Source: a bacterium MS4
GTDB taxonomy: Bacteria > Bacillota > Clostridia > Oscillospirales > Acutalibacteraceae
Length of the DNA: 64,000 nt
NCBI GenBank assembly: GCA_000752215.1
Contig: CCFG01000017.1
Coordinates: forward strand, 986,920 to 1,050,919
Reading direction: 5' to 3'
Shown: positions 52,474 to 60,837 of the stretch, piece by piece
How the letters are laid out: the number at the start of each line of letters is the position of its first letter
How positions within the stretch are numbered: position 1 is the first letter of the stretch
Notes under the pieces: model-generated
What the model saw: the letters and a program-made list of their open reading frames with translations, nothing else
Told to the model about the DNA's origin: nothing
Databases searched by the model: none
Translations under genes and position numbers: made by a program

Positions 52474-53544
52474 ATGGATCATCAACTGCAGAAAATCGTA
52501 AAGCCGCTGCTCTCGTGGTACGACGCGAACGCGCGCGTTCTTCCGTGGCGCGACAACCCCACGCCCTACCGGGTCTGGGTCTCGGAAATCATGCTTCAGC
52601 AGACGCGGGTGGAGGCGGTAAAGCCCTACTTTGAACGCTTTACTTCGGAGCTTCCTTCTGTCGCCGCGCTTGCCGCCGCGCCCGAAGATCAGCTCATGAA
52701 GCTATGGGAGGGCCTGGGTTACTACAGCCGCGCCCGCAACCTGCAAAAGGCGGCGCGCGCCGTTGTGGAGCAGTACGGCGGCGTTTTGCCCGAACAGCCG
52801 GAAGAGCTTTTGCTCCTGCCCGGAATCGGGGAGTACACCGCGGGCGCCGTCGCGTCCATTGCCTACGGCAAACCGGCACCGGCGGTAGACGGCAACGTCC
52901 TGCGTGTTCTGTCGCGCGTGACCGCCAGCCGGGAACCCATCGGCGACCTTTCGGTCAAGCGCGGTTTCGCCGACCGGCTGCGGGAAATTTATCCCGCCGG
53001 ACGCGCCGGCGCTTTTACCCAGTCACTGATGGAGCTGGGCGCGATCGTCTGCGTGCCGAACGCAGCGCCGAAATGCGAAGAATGCCCCCTGTCCGCCCTC
53101 TGCGCGGCACACGCGCAGGGCATCGAGCCGGAGCTTCCGGTGAAGGTGGAAAAGAAGAAGCGGACCATTGAGGAAAAGACCGTCTTTCTGATCCTCTGCG
53201 GTGAGAAAGCCGCGCTGCGCAAGCGGCCGGAAAAGGGCCTGTTGGCAGGGCTCTGGGAATTCCCCAACACCCCCGGCAGACTTTCTCCACAGCAGGCGGC
53301 GGATTGGTTGAAAGCTTTGGGCGTTTCTCCCGTAAAAATAGAGCGCCTTCCCGCGTCGAAGCATATTTTTACGCACAGGGAGTGGCACATGACAAATTAC
53401 CTCGTTACAGTAGAAAGCACCGCACCGGATGGCGCCTCACCGGACGGCGGCCTTGTCTGGGCGGACCGTGAGGAACTGGCCCAAACCTATACGCTGCCGA
53501 CCGCCTTTCAGGGCTGCCTGCGGCAGTTTCTTTCCCGAAGCTGA
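52474..53544 (+). CDS. mutY: A/G-specific adenine DNA glycosylase
   Basis: A 356-residue base-excision repair enzyme that removes adenine opposite 8-oxoguanine. Seen: PWRDNPTPYRVWVSEIMLQQT with the catalytic glutamate near residue 38, the helix-hairpin-helix LLLLPGIGEYTAGAVAS near 113 followed by the catalytic Asp in APAVDGNVLRV, the 4Fe-4S ligands C-x6-C-x2-C-x5-C (about 190-206), and a C-terminal Nudix-like domain that recognises 8-oxoG (KRPEKGLLAGLWEFP). ATG 52474; the ribosome site is weak (AAGGAAAT). A terminator follows at 53566. Confidence 0.96.
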   Translation: MDHQLQKIVKPLLSWYDANARVLPWRDNPTPYRVWVSEIMLQQTRVEAVKPYFERFTSELPSVAALAAAPEDQLMKLWEGLGYYSRARNLQKAARAVVEQYGGVLPEQPEELLLLPGIGEYTAGAVASIAYGKPAPAVDGNVLRVLSRVTASREPIGDLSVKRGFADRLREIYPAGRAGAFTQSLMELGAIVCVPNAAPKCEECPLSALCAAHAQGIEPELPVKVEKKKRTIEEKTVFLILCGEKAALRKRPEKGLLAGLWEFPNTPGRLSPQQAADWLKALGVSPVKIERLPASKHIFTHREWHMTNYLVTVESTAPDGASPDGGLVWADREELAQTYTLPTAFQGCLRQFLSRS

Positions 53545-53565
53545 AAACCCCCGGAAAACGGAAAA

Positions 53566-53606
53566 GGCCGTCAATCCGGATGGCTCCGGTCTGACGGTCT
53601 TCCTAT
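53566..53606 (+). terminator. Terminator after mutY
   Basis: GCCGTCA-N2-CCGGA, loop TGGC, TCCGG-N2-TGACGGT, then CTTCCTATT. The stem is long; the T-tract is weak. Confidence 0.65.
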
Positions 53607-53771
53607 TCGTAAGTTGTACTGCGTAAAAAATATCCGATAACGGTTGTAGTATAGCATAATTTTTTTGAATTAACAATGAATAAATTGTGAACATTTCGAC
53701 TTTTTCTTCGTATTTTGCAAATTACAGCAATTTTACTCAGAATTGCGAGATACTGAACCGGAAAGGCTTTC

Positions 53772-53840
53772 CAGCAATTCCTTTCCAATTTGCGAAACAA
53801 AGCGCAACCCTGTTGCAGGATCAACTGGAAATGCCGTAAT
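53772..53840. repeat. 66-base interspersed repeat, copy B
   Basis: GCAATTCCTTTCCAATTTGCG, then AAACAAAG and CGCAACCCTGTTGCAGG, then ATCAACTGGAAATGCCGTAA. It is homologous to copy A at 27519-27586 and lies 30 bases before the SDR gene. Confidence 0.75.
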
Positions 53841-53869
53841 CGTATTTGGTGTTAATAAAGGAGAATAAG

Positions 53870-54628
53870 ATGAAAGCTTTGATCACCGGGGCCAGTTCCG
53901 GCATGGGCCGGGATATGGCAAAAATACTGAGCGACGGGGGCTGCGACCTGATTCTGGTCGCCCGCCGGAGGGACCGGCTGGAACAGCTCGCATCCTCGCT
54001 GAAAACCCATACGCAGATTATCTGCGCGGACCTTTCCGTGGAGTCGGAGTGCGTAGCGCTTTACGAACAGGTCAGGAGCGAAAACATCGATATTCTGATC
54101 AACAACGCGGGGCTGGGCGTTTTCGGCGCGTTCGACACGACCGACTTAAAAAAGGAGCTGCGGATGATCGACACCAATATCCGCGCGGTGCATATCCTGA
54201 CCAAACTTTTCCTTAAGGATTTCAAGGCGAAAAACGCGGGCTACATCATGAACGTCGCCTCTTCCGCCGCGTTTCAGCCGGGCCCGCTGCTCTCCTCCTA
54301 TTACGCCTCCAAGGCGTATGTCCTGCGCCTGACTCAAGCCGTTTACGAGGAGCTTCGCCGCAGCGGCAGCCGCGTGCATATCTGCGCGCTCTGCCCCGGG
54401 CCGGTCCGCACGGAATTCGATTCGGTCGCCGACGTAAAATTCAGCGTAAAAGGGCTGGAAAGCCGGTATGTCGCGGAATACGCCCTCCGGAAAATGTTTG
54501 CGGGAAAGCTCGTGATCGTCCCCGGCACGCTGATGAAATGCACCCGTTTCTTCGGCAGATTCCTTCCCGAAAAACCGATGCTCAGAATCGCCTACCATAT
54601 GCAGAAGCGGAAAACCGGCGAAAAATAA
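53870..54628 (+). CDS. Short-chain dehydrogenase/reductase
   Basis: A 252-residue classical SDR. Seen: the NAD(P) loop TGASSGMG (residues 6-13), LVARRRDRL with arginines suggesting NADP preference, NNAGLGVFG near 82, catalytic Ser in MNVASSAAF near 131, and YYASKAY near 148 (YxxxK). The C-terminal half (MKCTRFFGRFLPEKPMLRI) resembles YqjQ/DltE-type SDRs of unknown substrate. ATG 53870 with AAAGGAG 6 bases upstream, preferred over 53846. Terminator at 54632. Confidence 0.92.
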   Translation: MKALITGASSGMGRDMAKILSDGGCDLILVARRRDRLEQLASSLKTHTQIICADLSVESECVALYEQVRSENIDILINNAGLGVFGAFDTTDLKKELRMIDTNIRAVHILTKLFLKDFKAKNAGYIMNVASSAAFQPGPLLSSYYASKAYVLRLTQAVYEELRRSGSRVHICALCPGPVRTEFDSVADVKFSVKGLESRYVAEYALRKMFAGKLVIVPGTLMKCTRFFGRFLPEKPMLRIAYHMQKRKTGEK

Positions 54629-54631
54629 ACG

Positions 54632-54679
54632 GCACCCCCGGCGCCTTCGTACAAAACGGAGCCGCCGGGGGCTTTTTTT
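54632..54679. terminator. Terminator between the convergent SDR and HAD genes
   Basis: ACCCCCGGCG and GCCGCCGGGGGC with flanking TTTTTTT. It serves the plus-strand SDR gene. Confidence 0.8.
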
Positions 54680-54683
54680 ATGT

Positions 54684-55514
54684 TCAGTGGATATCCAGCA
54701 GCTTTTCAATCGCGTGTGCCACGCCGTCCTCTTCGTTGGTCAGCGTTATATAATCGGCGATTTGGCGGACGGATTCGTGGCCGTTGCCCATCGCCACGCC
54801 GCAGCCGGCGAATTTCAGCATCTGCAGGTCGTTGCGCTCGTCGCCGAAAGCCATGACCTGCTCCGGGGAAATTCCCAGCATTGCGCTCAGGTGGCTCAGC
54901 GCGTCACCCTTGCTGGTGGCGGCGGCGTTGATTTCCAGATTGTTTCCGAAGGAAGCCGTAAGGGTGTATTCCATTTTTTTTGTCAGCTTTTCCACCAGCT
55001 CCCGGCGGACGTCCTCCCCCATGAAGGGGATATTGATCTTTTCAAGGCACAACCCGTTTTTCTTTAGAAACCCGGGAAGGTCTTCCACAAAAGTCTGATA
55101 TTTCAGAATCATATCCCGCAGGACCGGCGGGTAGTCGCGAAAGGTGGAAAGCAAACTGTAGTGCTGTTTATCGATATAGGAATGCCCTCCCGCGTAAGCT
55201 TCCACCATCACGTGATAGGGCATCAGAAAATCAATGATCCAGTCGCTTTCCTCAGCCGTCATCTGGTTCGTGTAAATCACTTTGTCCTTTTCCAGATCCA
55301 CGGCGGAGGCGCCGTTGGACGTAATGGCGTACCGGATGGAACCGACATCAAGCATTTCCTTCGGAATCATATTACGCATGCGGCCCGTAGCCGGCACAAG
55401 CTCAATTCCCCGCGCGGCGGCGGCCCTCAGTATCCGAACGGTTTTTGGCGACACGGTTTTATCTGTTTTCAGAACGGTTCCGTCCATGTCGAGTGCGATC
55501 AGTTTGATGTCCAA
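54684..55514 (-). CDS. Cof-type HAD-IIB sugar-phosphate phosphatase
   Basis: A 276-residue HAD phosphatase with the C2B cap. Motif I ALDMDGTVLKTD (nucleophile D9), motif II near residue 43 (PATGR), motif III lysine in SKGDALSHL near 205, and motif IV FGDERNDLQMLKFAG near 225. It probably dephosphorylates a sugar phosphate, FMN or PLP; Cof proteins are broad in range. TTG start at 55514 with GAGGAGGA 9 bases upstream; a TATAAT lies at 55551-55556 on the same strand. Confidence 0.92.
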   Translation of the reverse strand: MDIKLIALDMDGTVLKTDKTVSPKTVRILRAAAARGIELVPATGRMRNMIPKEMLDVGSIRYAITSNGASAVDLEKDKVIYTNQMTAEESDWIIDFLMPYHVMVEAYAGGHSYIDKQHYSLLSTFRDYPPVLRDMILKYQTFVEDLPGFLKKNGLCLEKINIPFMGEDVRRELVEKLTKKMEYTLTASFGNNLEINAAATSKGDALSHLSAMLGISPEQVMAFGDERNDLQMLKFAGCGVAMGNGHESVRQIADYITLTNEEDGVAHAIEKLLDIH

Positions 55515-55779
55515 AATTGATTTCCTCCTCAGGTTTTTGTCTTTGCTTCTATTATAACATGCTTAGCCGCTCCGGGTGAGCGTCTCGCCATTTTATTCCT
55601 GAAAAGTCCGATTTTTGTGTTAATCCACCAATTAAAATAGGTTTTATTCAAAAAATTTTTATCTATTTGGTCTTTTATTTTCGTCAAGGTGTATGTTATA
55701 ATGTACTCGTATACCGTAATTTTTTAATAAATTTATTAAAATCGGGAAGTGATTTATAATTAGAAATAAGAGTAGGAGT

Positions 55780-57300
55780 TTGGTCCGTTCATCCCCAGTT
55801 TCCTCCGTCAGCTTTTTGAGGGACGCTTTAAAAAGCATCTTCGTTCTGGGTGCCGCCACTTCTGTTTCTTTTCTGATTGTAAAATTATCCGGCAGTTACG
55901 ACCATTTGGCAGTTGTGTATGTTCTTGCGGTTGTGCTGGTTTCAAGATTCACCGCAGGCTATCTGTGGGGAATTCTTGCGGCAATCACCGGTGTGATCGG
56001 CACAAACTACTACTTTACCTATCCTTACCACGCATTTAACTTTACCATTTCCGGCTATCCTGTCACCTTTATCAGTATGCTTGCCGTGTCGATTGTCACC
56101 AGTGCGATGACGGCCCGGATCAAGGAACAGGCGCGGCTTTCCGAACAGCGGGAAAAGCGGACGGAAAATCTTTATGAATTCAGCAAAAAACTGGTTGCGG
56201 CAGGCGATTCCGACCAGGTCGTGGCCCTCACGCTGGAATATCTCTGCAGATATACCCGTCAAAGCGTGATTTTCTACCTGACGGACCCGCTTTCCTCGCA
56301 GGGGACCGTAAAAAGCACCTGCGACCACCACCGGATTCTGCTGGATTCCAAGGAAGAAAAGTCCGCGGCACATCAGGCTTTTACAACCAATGTAAAAACG
56401 TCCACGAAGGACTGCCTGTATCTGCCCCTGTCCTCTCAGGAAAAAATCCTGGGAGTGGCCGGTCTTGTTTATGAAAACGAAGAAAAACCGGAACCCGGTA
56501 TGCTTACCTTTTTCGACCTTCTGCTTTCTCAGGCCGCGCTGGCGCTGGAGCACCGGCAGCTGGCCGAAAAGCAGCAGCGCATTATGATGGAAGCGGAAAA
56601 AGAAACCATGCGCACCAACCTTTTACGTGCGGTGTCGCACGATTTAAGAACGCCGCTCACCAGCATCCTCGGCGCCAGCGCGGCCATTGCCGAAAACAGG
56701 GACCTCATCGATCCTACCGCCCATGACAAGCTGATTTCCGACATTCATGAGGAGGCCGAATGGCTGATCCGGATTGTGGAAAATCTTTTGACAGTCACGC
56801 GCATCAGTCAGAAGCCGGCAGCTCTGAAGAAATACCCGGAGGCCGCAGAGGAAATCGTAGCCGAAGCCGTAGGGCGCATCCGGCGCCGGTACCCCCGGGC
56901 GGAAATCCATGTTTCCGTCCCCTCTGAATTTTTGATGGTTCCTATGGATGCCACCCTGATTGAACAGGTCATCATCAACCTGCTTGAAAATTCCATCCGG
57001 CACGCGGGAAAGGCGGTCCCCATCCGTTTGGAAGTGTTCGTTGAGGGGGATCAGGCTGTCTTCCGTGTCAGTGACAAGGGAAAGGGAATCCCGGAGGAGG
57101 AACTTTCCTGCCTGTTTACGGGAACTTCCCCCGCAAAGAATAAAAGCAGCGATTCCTCAAGAGGAAACGGTATCGGTCTTACGATATGCATGTCCATTGT
57201 GAAAGCACATGGAGGAAAAATGACCGCGGAGAACCTGAAAGATGGCGGCGCGGCGTTTACCTTTATGCTGCCGCTGGGGGGAGCTGAGTCCGATGATTAA
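55780..57300 (+). CDS. KdpD-like sensor histidine kinase lacking the N-terminal KdpD domain
   Basis: About 506 residues: four-helix DUF4118 region (about 20-110; SGSYDHLAVVYVLAVVLVSR), a GAF-like domain (about 140-285), HisKA with phospho-acceptor in AVSHDLRTPLTSILG, and HATPase with INLLENSIRHAG, DKGKGIP and GNGIGLTIC. This is the C-terminal two-thirds of KdpD; the N-terminal KdpD/USP domains that bind c-di-AMP in full-length homologs are missing. No kdpFABC is nearby. The start is uncertain: TTG 55780 lies too close to AGGAG, while an upstream ATT at 55759 is well placed after GGGAAGTG. Overlaps the regulator gene by 8 bases. Confidence 0.9.
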   Translation: MVRSSPVSSVSFLRDALKSIFVLGAATSVSFLIVKLSGSYDHLAVVYVLAVVLVSRFTAGYLWGILAAITGVIGTNYYFTYPYHAFNFTISGYPVTFISMLAVSIVTSAMTARIKEQARLSEQREKRTENLYEFSKKLVAAGDSDQVVALTLEYLCRYTRQSVIFYLTDPLSSQGTVKSTCDHHRILLDSKEEKSAAHQAFTTNVKTSTKDCLYLPLSSQEKILGVAGLVYENEEKPEPGMLTFFDLLLSQAALALEHRQLAEKQQRIMMEAEKETMRTNLLRAVSHDLRTPLTSILGASAAIAENRDLIDPTAHDKLISDIHEEAEWLIRIVENLLTVTRISQKPAALKKYPEAAEEIVAEAVGRIRRRYPRAEIHVSVPSEFLMVPMDATLIEQVIINLLENSIRHAGKAVPIRLEVFVEGDQAVFRVSDKGKGIPEEELSCLFTGTSPAKNKSSDSSRGNGIGLTICMSIVKAHGGKMTAENLKDGGAAFTFMLPLGGAESDD

Positions 57301-57997
57301 CAAAGCGACCGTTTTGATTGTGGAGGATGAAGCGCCAATCTGCAATTTCATCTCCACAATCCTGACCGCAAACGATTACCGTACTCTGAAAGCGGAAACC
57401 GGCGCCTGCGCCATTTCCATGATCTCTTCCCACTGCCCCGACGTGATCCTTCTGGATCTGGGGCTGCCCGACATAGACGGTCTTGAGGTTTTGAAAGCGG
57501 TCAGAAACTGGTCGGGTATCCCGATCATCATTGTCTCCGCCCGCGGAAACGAAACGGAAAAGGTCGAAGCGCTTGACTTGGGCGCGGATGACTATATTAC
57601 CAAACCTTTTGGCACATCCGAGCTGCTGGCCCGCATCCGCACCGCTATCCGCCACAGCATCAAAATGGAAACCGGCGAAGATTTCCCCGGCGGCCTGTTC
57701 ACGAAAGGCGGCCTGACCATTGACTTTGACAAACACATCGTCACCGTAGACGGAACAGACGTTCATCTGACACAGATTGAGTTCAAAATCGTCACTCTGC
57801 TGGCCAAGCATGCGGGCAGCGTGCTGACCTATGCTCTCATCATCAACCAGGTGTGGGGGCATTTTGCGCAAAGCGACCGGCAGATTCTGCGCGTAAATAT
57901 GGCAAACATCCGCCGCAAAATCGAGCAGAATCCCGCCGAGCCCAAGTACATATTGACGGAGGTCGGCGTCGGCTACCGCATGAGCGACGAGCCGTAG
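57293..57997 (+). CDS. KdpE-like response regulator (OmpR family)
   Basis: A 234-residue two-component regulator. Receiver domain: acidic pair in VEDEAP, phospho-acceptor Asp in VILLDLGLPDIDG near residue 52, and the lysine in DDYITKPFG near 103. The C-terminal winged helix (about 135-232) includes LTQIEFKIVTLLAKHAGSVL and VNMANIRRKIEQNP. It is closest to KdpE. ATG 57293 overlaps the kinase stop; GGGGGAG lies 9 bases upstream inside the kinase gene. Target genes unknown; potassium transport genes are not adjacent. Confidence 0.93.
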   Translation: MINKATVLIVEDEAPICNFISTILTANDYRTLKAETGACAISMISSHCPDVILLDLGLPDIDGLEVLKAVRNWSGIPIIIVSARGNETEKVEALDLGADDYITKPFGTSELLARIRTAIRHSIKMETGEDFPGGLFTKGGLTIDFDKHIVTVDGTDVHLTQIEFKIVTLLAKHAGSVLTYALIINQVWGHFAQSDRQILRVNMANIRRKIEQNPAEPKYILTEVGVGYRMSDEP

Positions 57998-58181
57998 CAC
58001 GGCCCAAAGTGGTTCTTTCCCTTTTTTCCAGGGTGTTTTATAAATCTTATCGTTATTTTTTTAACACTTGGCTCGAATTTTCGTCTCTAAGAGAAATTAG
58101 CAATAATTTCCAGGCTGTTTGAACTTATGAGTATAAGCGCCCCATTTTGTAAATTCTAATATTATATCTGGAGGGATTGTC

Positions 58182-59135
58182 ATGAAAAAAGGTAATAAGA
58201 TCAGCATCCTCGGCGCAGGAAACGTAGGCGCCACAATCGCATATACGCTGACTCTGGACGGAATGGCGTCCGAAATCGTTCTGGTGGACATCAACCAGAA
58301 CAAAGCGAAGGGCGAGGCCATGGACATTATCCAGGGAACCGCGCTGTGCCCGCCGGTAAACATCTACGCAGGCGATTACCCTGATATCAAGGATTCGGAC
58401 ATCGTCATCGTGACATTGGGCGGCGCGCGCAAACCCGGGCAGTCCAGAATCGACCTTGCACAGGGCAACGTCAACATCATCAAGAGCGTCATGCCTCAGG
58501 CCGTGCGTTATGCGCCGGATGCGATTTATGTCGTTGTCAGCAACCCGGTGGACATCATCACCTACACAATTCTGAAAACAACGGGCCTGCCGGAATCACA
58601 CGTTTTCGGCTCCGGTACGCTGCTTGATTCCAGCCGTCTGCGCGAGAGCCTTGCGCGTACGCTCGAAATCAGCCCGAAAAATATCCATGCCTATATGTTC
58701 GGCGAGCACGGCGATTCTTCCATGGTGCCGTGGTCCCTCACCAGCGTCGGCGGCATCCCGCTGAGAACCTATCTCAACAGCATGAGTGACAGGAACCCCG
58801 GTTTCAAAGAGCTGGACCTTGCGGCGATCGAAACCGAAGTCCACACCTCCGGCGCACAGGTCATCAGCCTGAAGGGCGCGACCTACTACGCGATTGCGCT
58901 GTCCGCGCGCCGTATCTGCGAGTGCATTCTCCGCGATACGAACACCGTCACCACTCTTTCCGGCATGATCCACGGCGCCTACGGCATCGACGACGTCTGT
59001 CTCAGCCTTCCGTTCGTCCTTGATTGCCACGGCATCAGCAGCATGAAGGCGCCCGAGCTGACCGCCGAGGAGCAGGAAAAACTGCTTGCCAGCGCTAATA
59101 TTCTGAAGAGTACCATCGCTTCTCTCGATATTTAA
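58182..59135 (+). CDS. Lactate/malate dehydrogenase family, predicted malate-specific
   Basis: A 317-residue NAD-dependent 2-hydroxyacid dehydrogenase. Seen: GAGNVGATIA (residues 11-20), Asp36 for NAD, catalytic His176 in GEHGDSS and Asp149/Arg152 in GTLLDSSRLR. The overall sequence resembles L-lactate dehydrogenase, but the specificity position (Gln102 in LDH, Arg102 in MDH) is Arg83 in GGARKPGQSR. This arginine is known to select malate/oxaloacetate. The gene is followed after 19 bases by malic enzyme, which fits a malate role. ATG with TGGAGGGA 6 bases upstream. A remaining LDH activity cannot be excluded. Confidence 0.88.
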   Translation: MKKGNKISILGAGNVGATIAYTLTLDGMASEIVLVDINQNKAKGEAMDIIQGTALCPPVNIYAGDYPDIKDSDIVIVTLGGARKPGQSRIDLAQGNVNIIKSVMPQAVRYAPDAIYVVVSNPVDIITYTILKTTGLPESHVFGSGTLLDSSRLRESLARTLEISPKNIHAYMFGEHGDSSMVPWSLTSVGGIPLRTYLNSMSDRNPGFKELDLAAIETEVHTSGAQVISLKGATYYAIALSARRICECILRDTNTVTTLSGMIHGAYGIDDVCLSLPFVLDCHGISSMKAPELTAEEQEKLLASANILKSTIASLDI

Positions 59136-59154
59136 TTTGAAAGGATGTATATAA

Positions 59155-60327
59155 ATGGATTACGCAAAGGAATCGCTCAGACTTCACCGCGAATGGAAAG
59201 GCAAGATTGAGGTCGTCTGCCGCGCGCCGCTGAACACACGCGACGATCTGTCGCTCGCTTACACCCCCGGCGTTGCCCAGCCCTGCCTTGAAATTCAAAA
59301 GGATGTCGACCAAAGTTATGAACTGACCCGCCGCTCCAACCTTGTGGCGGTTGTCACCGACGGCACCGCGGTGCTCGGACTCGGCGACATCGGCCCGGAA
59401 GCAGGTATGCCGGTTATGGAAGGCAAATGCGCCCTGTTTAAGGCTTTCGGCGACGTGGACGCGATTCCGCTCTGCGTCCGTTCCAAGGAAGTGGATGACA
59501 TCGTCAACACCGTCCGCCTGCTCGCGGGCAGCTTCGGCGGCGTCAATCTGGAGGATATCTCCGCTCCCCGCTGTTTTGAAATCGAAAGAAAATTAAAAGA
59601 GTGCTGCGATATTCCGATTTTCCACGACGACCAGCACGGCACCGCGGTTGTTACCCTTGCCGCCATGCTCAACGCGCTGAAGCTCACCGGAAAGAAGCTT
59701 GACGAAATCAGGGTCGTCACCAGCGGCGCAGGCGCGGCGGGAATCGCCATCATCAAGCTGCTGATCGCGCTCGGCCTGAAAGACGTCATCATGTGCGACC
59801 GCAGCGGCGCTATTTATGAGGGCCGCGATGGCCTCAACGCCGAAAAGAAGGAAATGGCCGCGATTACCAACCACAGCAAGCGCAGCGGCAGCCTTGCGGA
59901 CGTGCTCAAGGGCGCGGATGTGTTCATCGGCGTTTCCGCTCCAGGCTGTGTGACCCAGGAAATGGTCAAGAGCATGAACAAAGACCCCATCCTGTTCCCG
60001 ATGGCAAACCCGACTCCGGAAATCATGCCCGACCTGGCCCTCGAAGCGGGCGCCGCAGTGGTCGGTACCGGCCGCAGTGATTTTCCGAACCAGATCAATA
60101 ACGTTCTGGCTTTCCCCGGCATTTTCCGCGGAGCGCTGGATGTCCGCGCAAGCGATATCAACGATGATATGAAGATTGCCGCGGCTTACGCGATCGCGGG
60201 CTTCGTCACCGACGACAAGCTTTCTGCGGAGTACATCATTCCAAGCGCGCTCGACCGCAGCGTGGCCACCGCTGTTGCGAAGGCCGTTGCGGAAGCCGCC
60301 CGTAAAACCGGCGTGGCAAGAATCTGA
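59155..60327 (+). CDS. NAD(P)-dependent malic enzyme
   Basis: A 390-residue short bacterial malic enzyme, oxidatively decarboxylating malate to pyruvate and CO2. Seen: LAYTPGVAQPC with the catalytic tyrosine near residue 36, TDGTAVLGLGDIGPEAGMPVMEGK with the catalytic lysine near 91, PIFHDDQHGTA for metal near 158, and the Rossmann loop SGAGAAGIAI near 195. ATG 59155 with GAAAGGATG 8 bases upstream. Together with the preceding dehydrogenase it would turn oxaloacetate into pyruvate through malate. Terminator at 60340. Confidence 0.96.
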   Translation: MDYAKESLRLHREWKGKIEVVCRAPLNTRDDLSLAYTPGVAQPCLEIQKDVDQSYELTRRSNLVAVVTDGTAVLGLGDIGPEAGMPVMEGKCALFKAFGDVDAIPLCVRSKEVDDIVNTVRLLAGSFGGVNLEDISAPRCFEIERKLKECCDIPIFHDDQHGTAVVTLAAMLNALKLTGKKLDEIRVVTSGAGAAGIAIIKLLIALGLKDVIMCDRSGAIYEGRDGLNAEKKEMAAITNHSKRSGSLADVLKGADVFIGVSAPGCVTQEMVKSMNKDPILFPMANPTPEIMPDLALEAGAAVVGTGRSDFPNQINNVLAFPGIFRGALDVRASDINDDMKIAAAYAIAGFVTDDKLSAEYIIPSALDRSVATAVAKAVAEAARKTGVARI

Positions 60328-60339
60328 TATCTGTTCGCC

Positions 60340-60375
60340 AAAAGCCCTTTCTCTGAAAAGAGAAAGGGCTTTTTT
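60340..60375 (+). terminator. Terminator after malic enzyme
   Basis: AAAAGCCCTTTCTCT, loop GAAA, AGAGAAAGGGCTTTTTT. Confidence 0.93.
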
Positions 60376-60408
60376 GAGGTTTGGGCCGAAGATTTGCTCG
60401 TCTGGCTC

Positions 60409-60610
60409 ACTCCCTCAGTCAGGCTGCGCCTGCCAGCGCCCTCAAAGAGAGGAACCCCCGCCTCCCTCCATGAGGGAGGTGTCGCGCCCGGCGCGACGGA
60501 AGGAGTCTCGGAGCAATCCACTCCTGATTTAACGTAAGTCAATTGGAAGCATCGCCGTAGGCGCTTCCCGACCGGCGGGTCCGCATGCCGACCGCATGGT
60601 CCGGAGGGAG
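60409..60610. repeat. Interspersed repeat, copy R4
   Basis: CTCCCTCAGTCAGGCTGCGCC, CTCCCTCCATGAGGGAGG and a block with AACGTAAGTCAATTGGAAGC and ATCGCCGTAGGCGCTTCCC, the reverse of the left module of R3. It lies in a 510-base gene-free interval between two terminators; 60671-60837 is AT-rich with nothing I can name. Confidence 0.8.
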
Positions 60611-60635
60611 GCTGGCAGATACGGCGTTTTTGCGC

Positions 60636-60670
60636 CAAAAAAGAGGTTAAGGAAAAAATCCTTAACCTCT
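60636..60670 (-). terminator. Terminator of the phosphoglucomutase gene
   Basis: On the minus strand AGAGGTTAAGGA, loop, TCCTTAACCTCT, TTTTTT. It is about 170 bases beyond the stop. Confidence 0.8.
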
Positions 60671-60837
60671 CAACATATACAGACCTTACCGCCCACATGG
60701 ACAGTATGCAAGATGCATGGCGCTAATTCCAATATATCGCGCGAACCACGATTGTTCGTACTGTATAACTATTACTTAGTATATCCCGAATATTTGATTT
60801 TGTCAACCCTTTTTCGCGTTTATTTCAAATTTATTTT

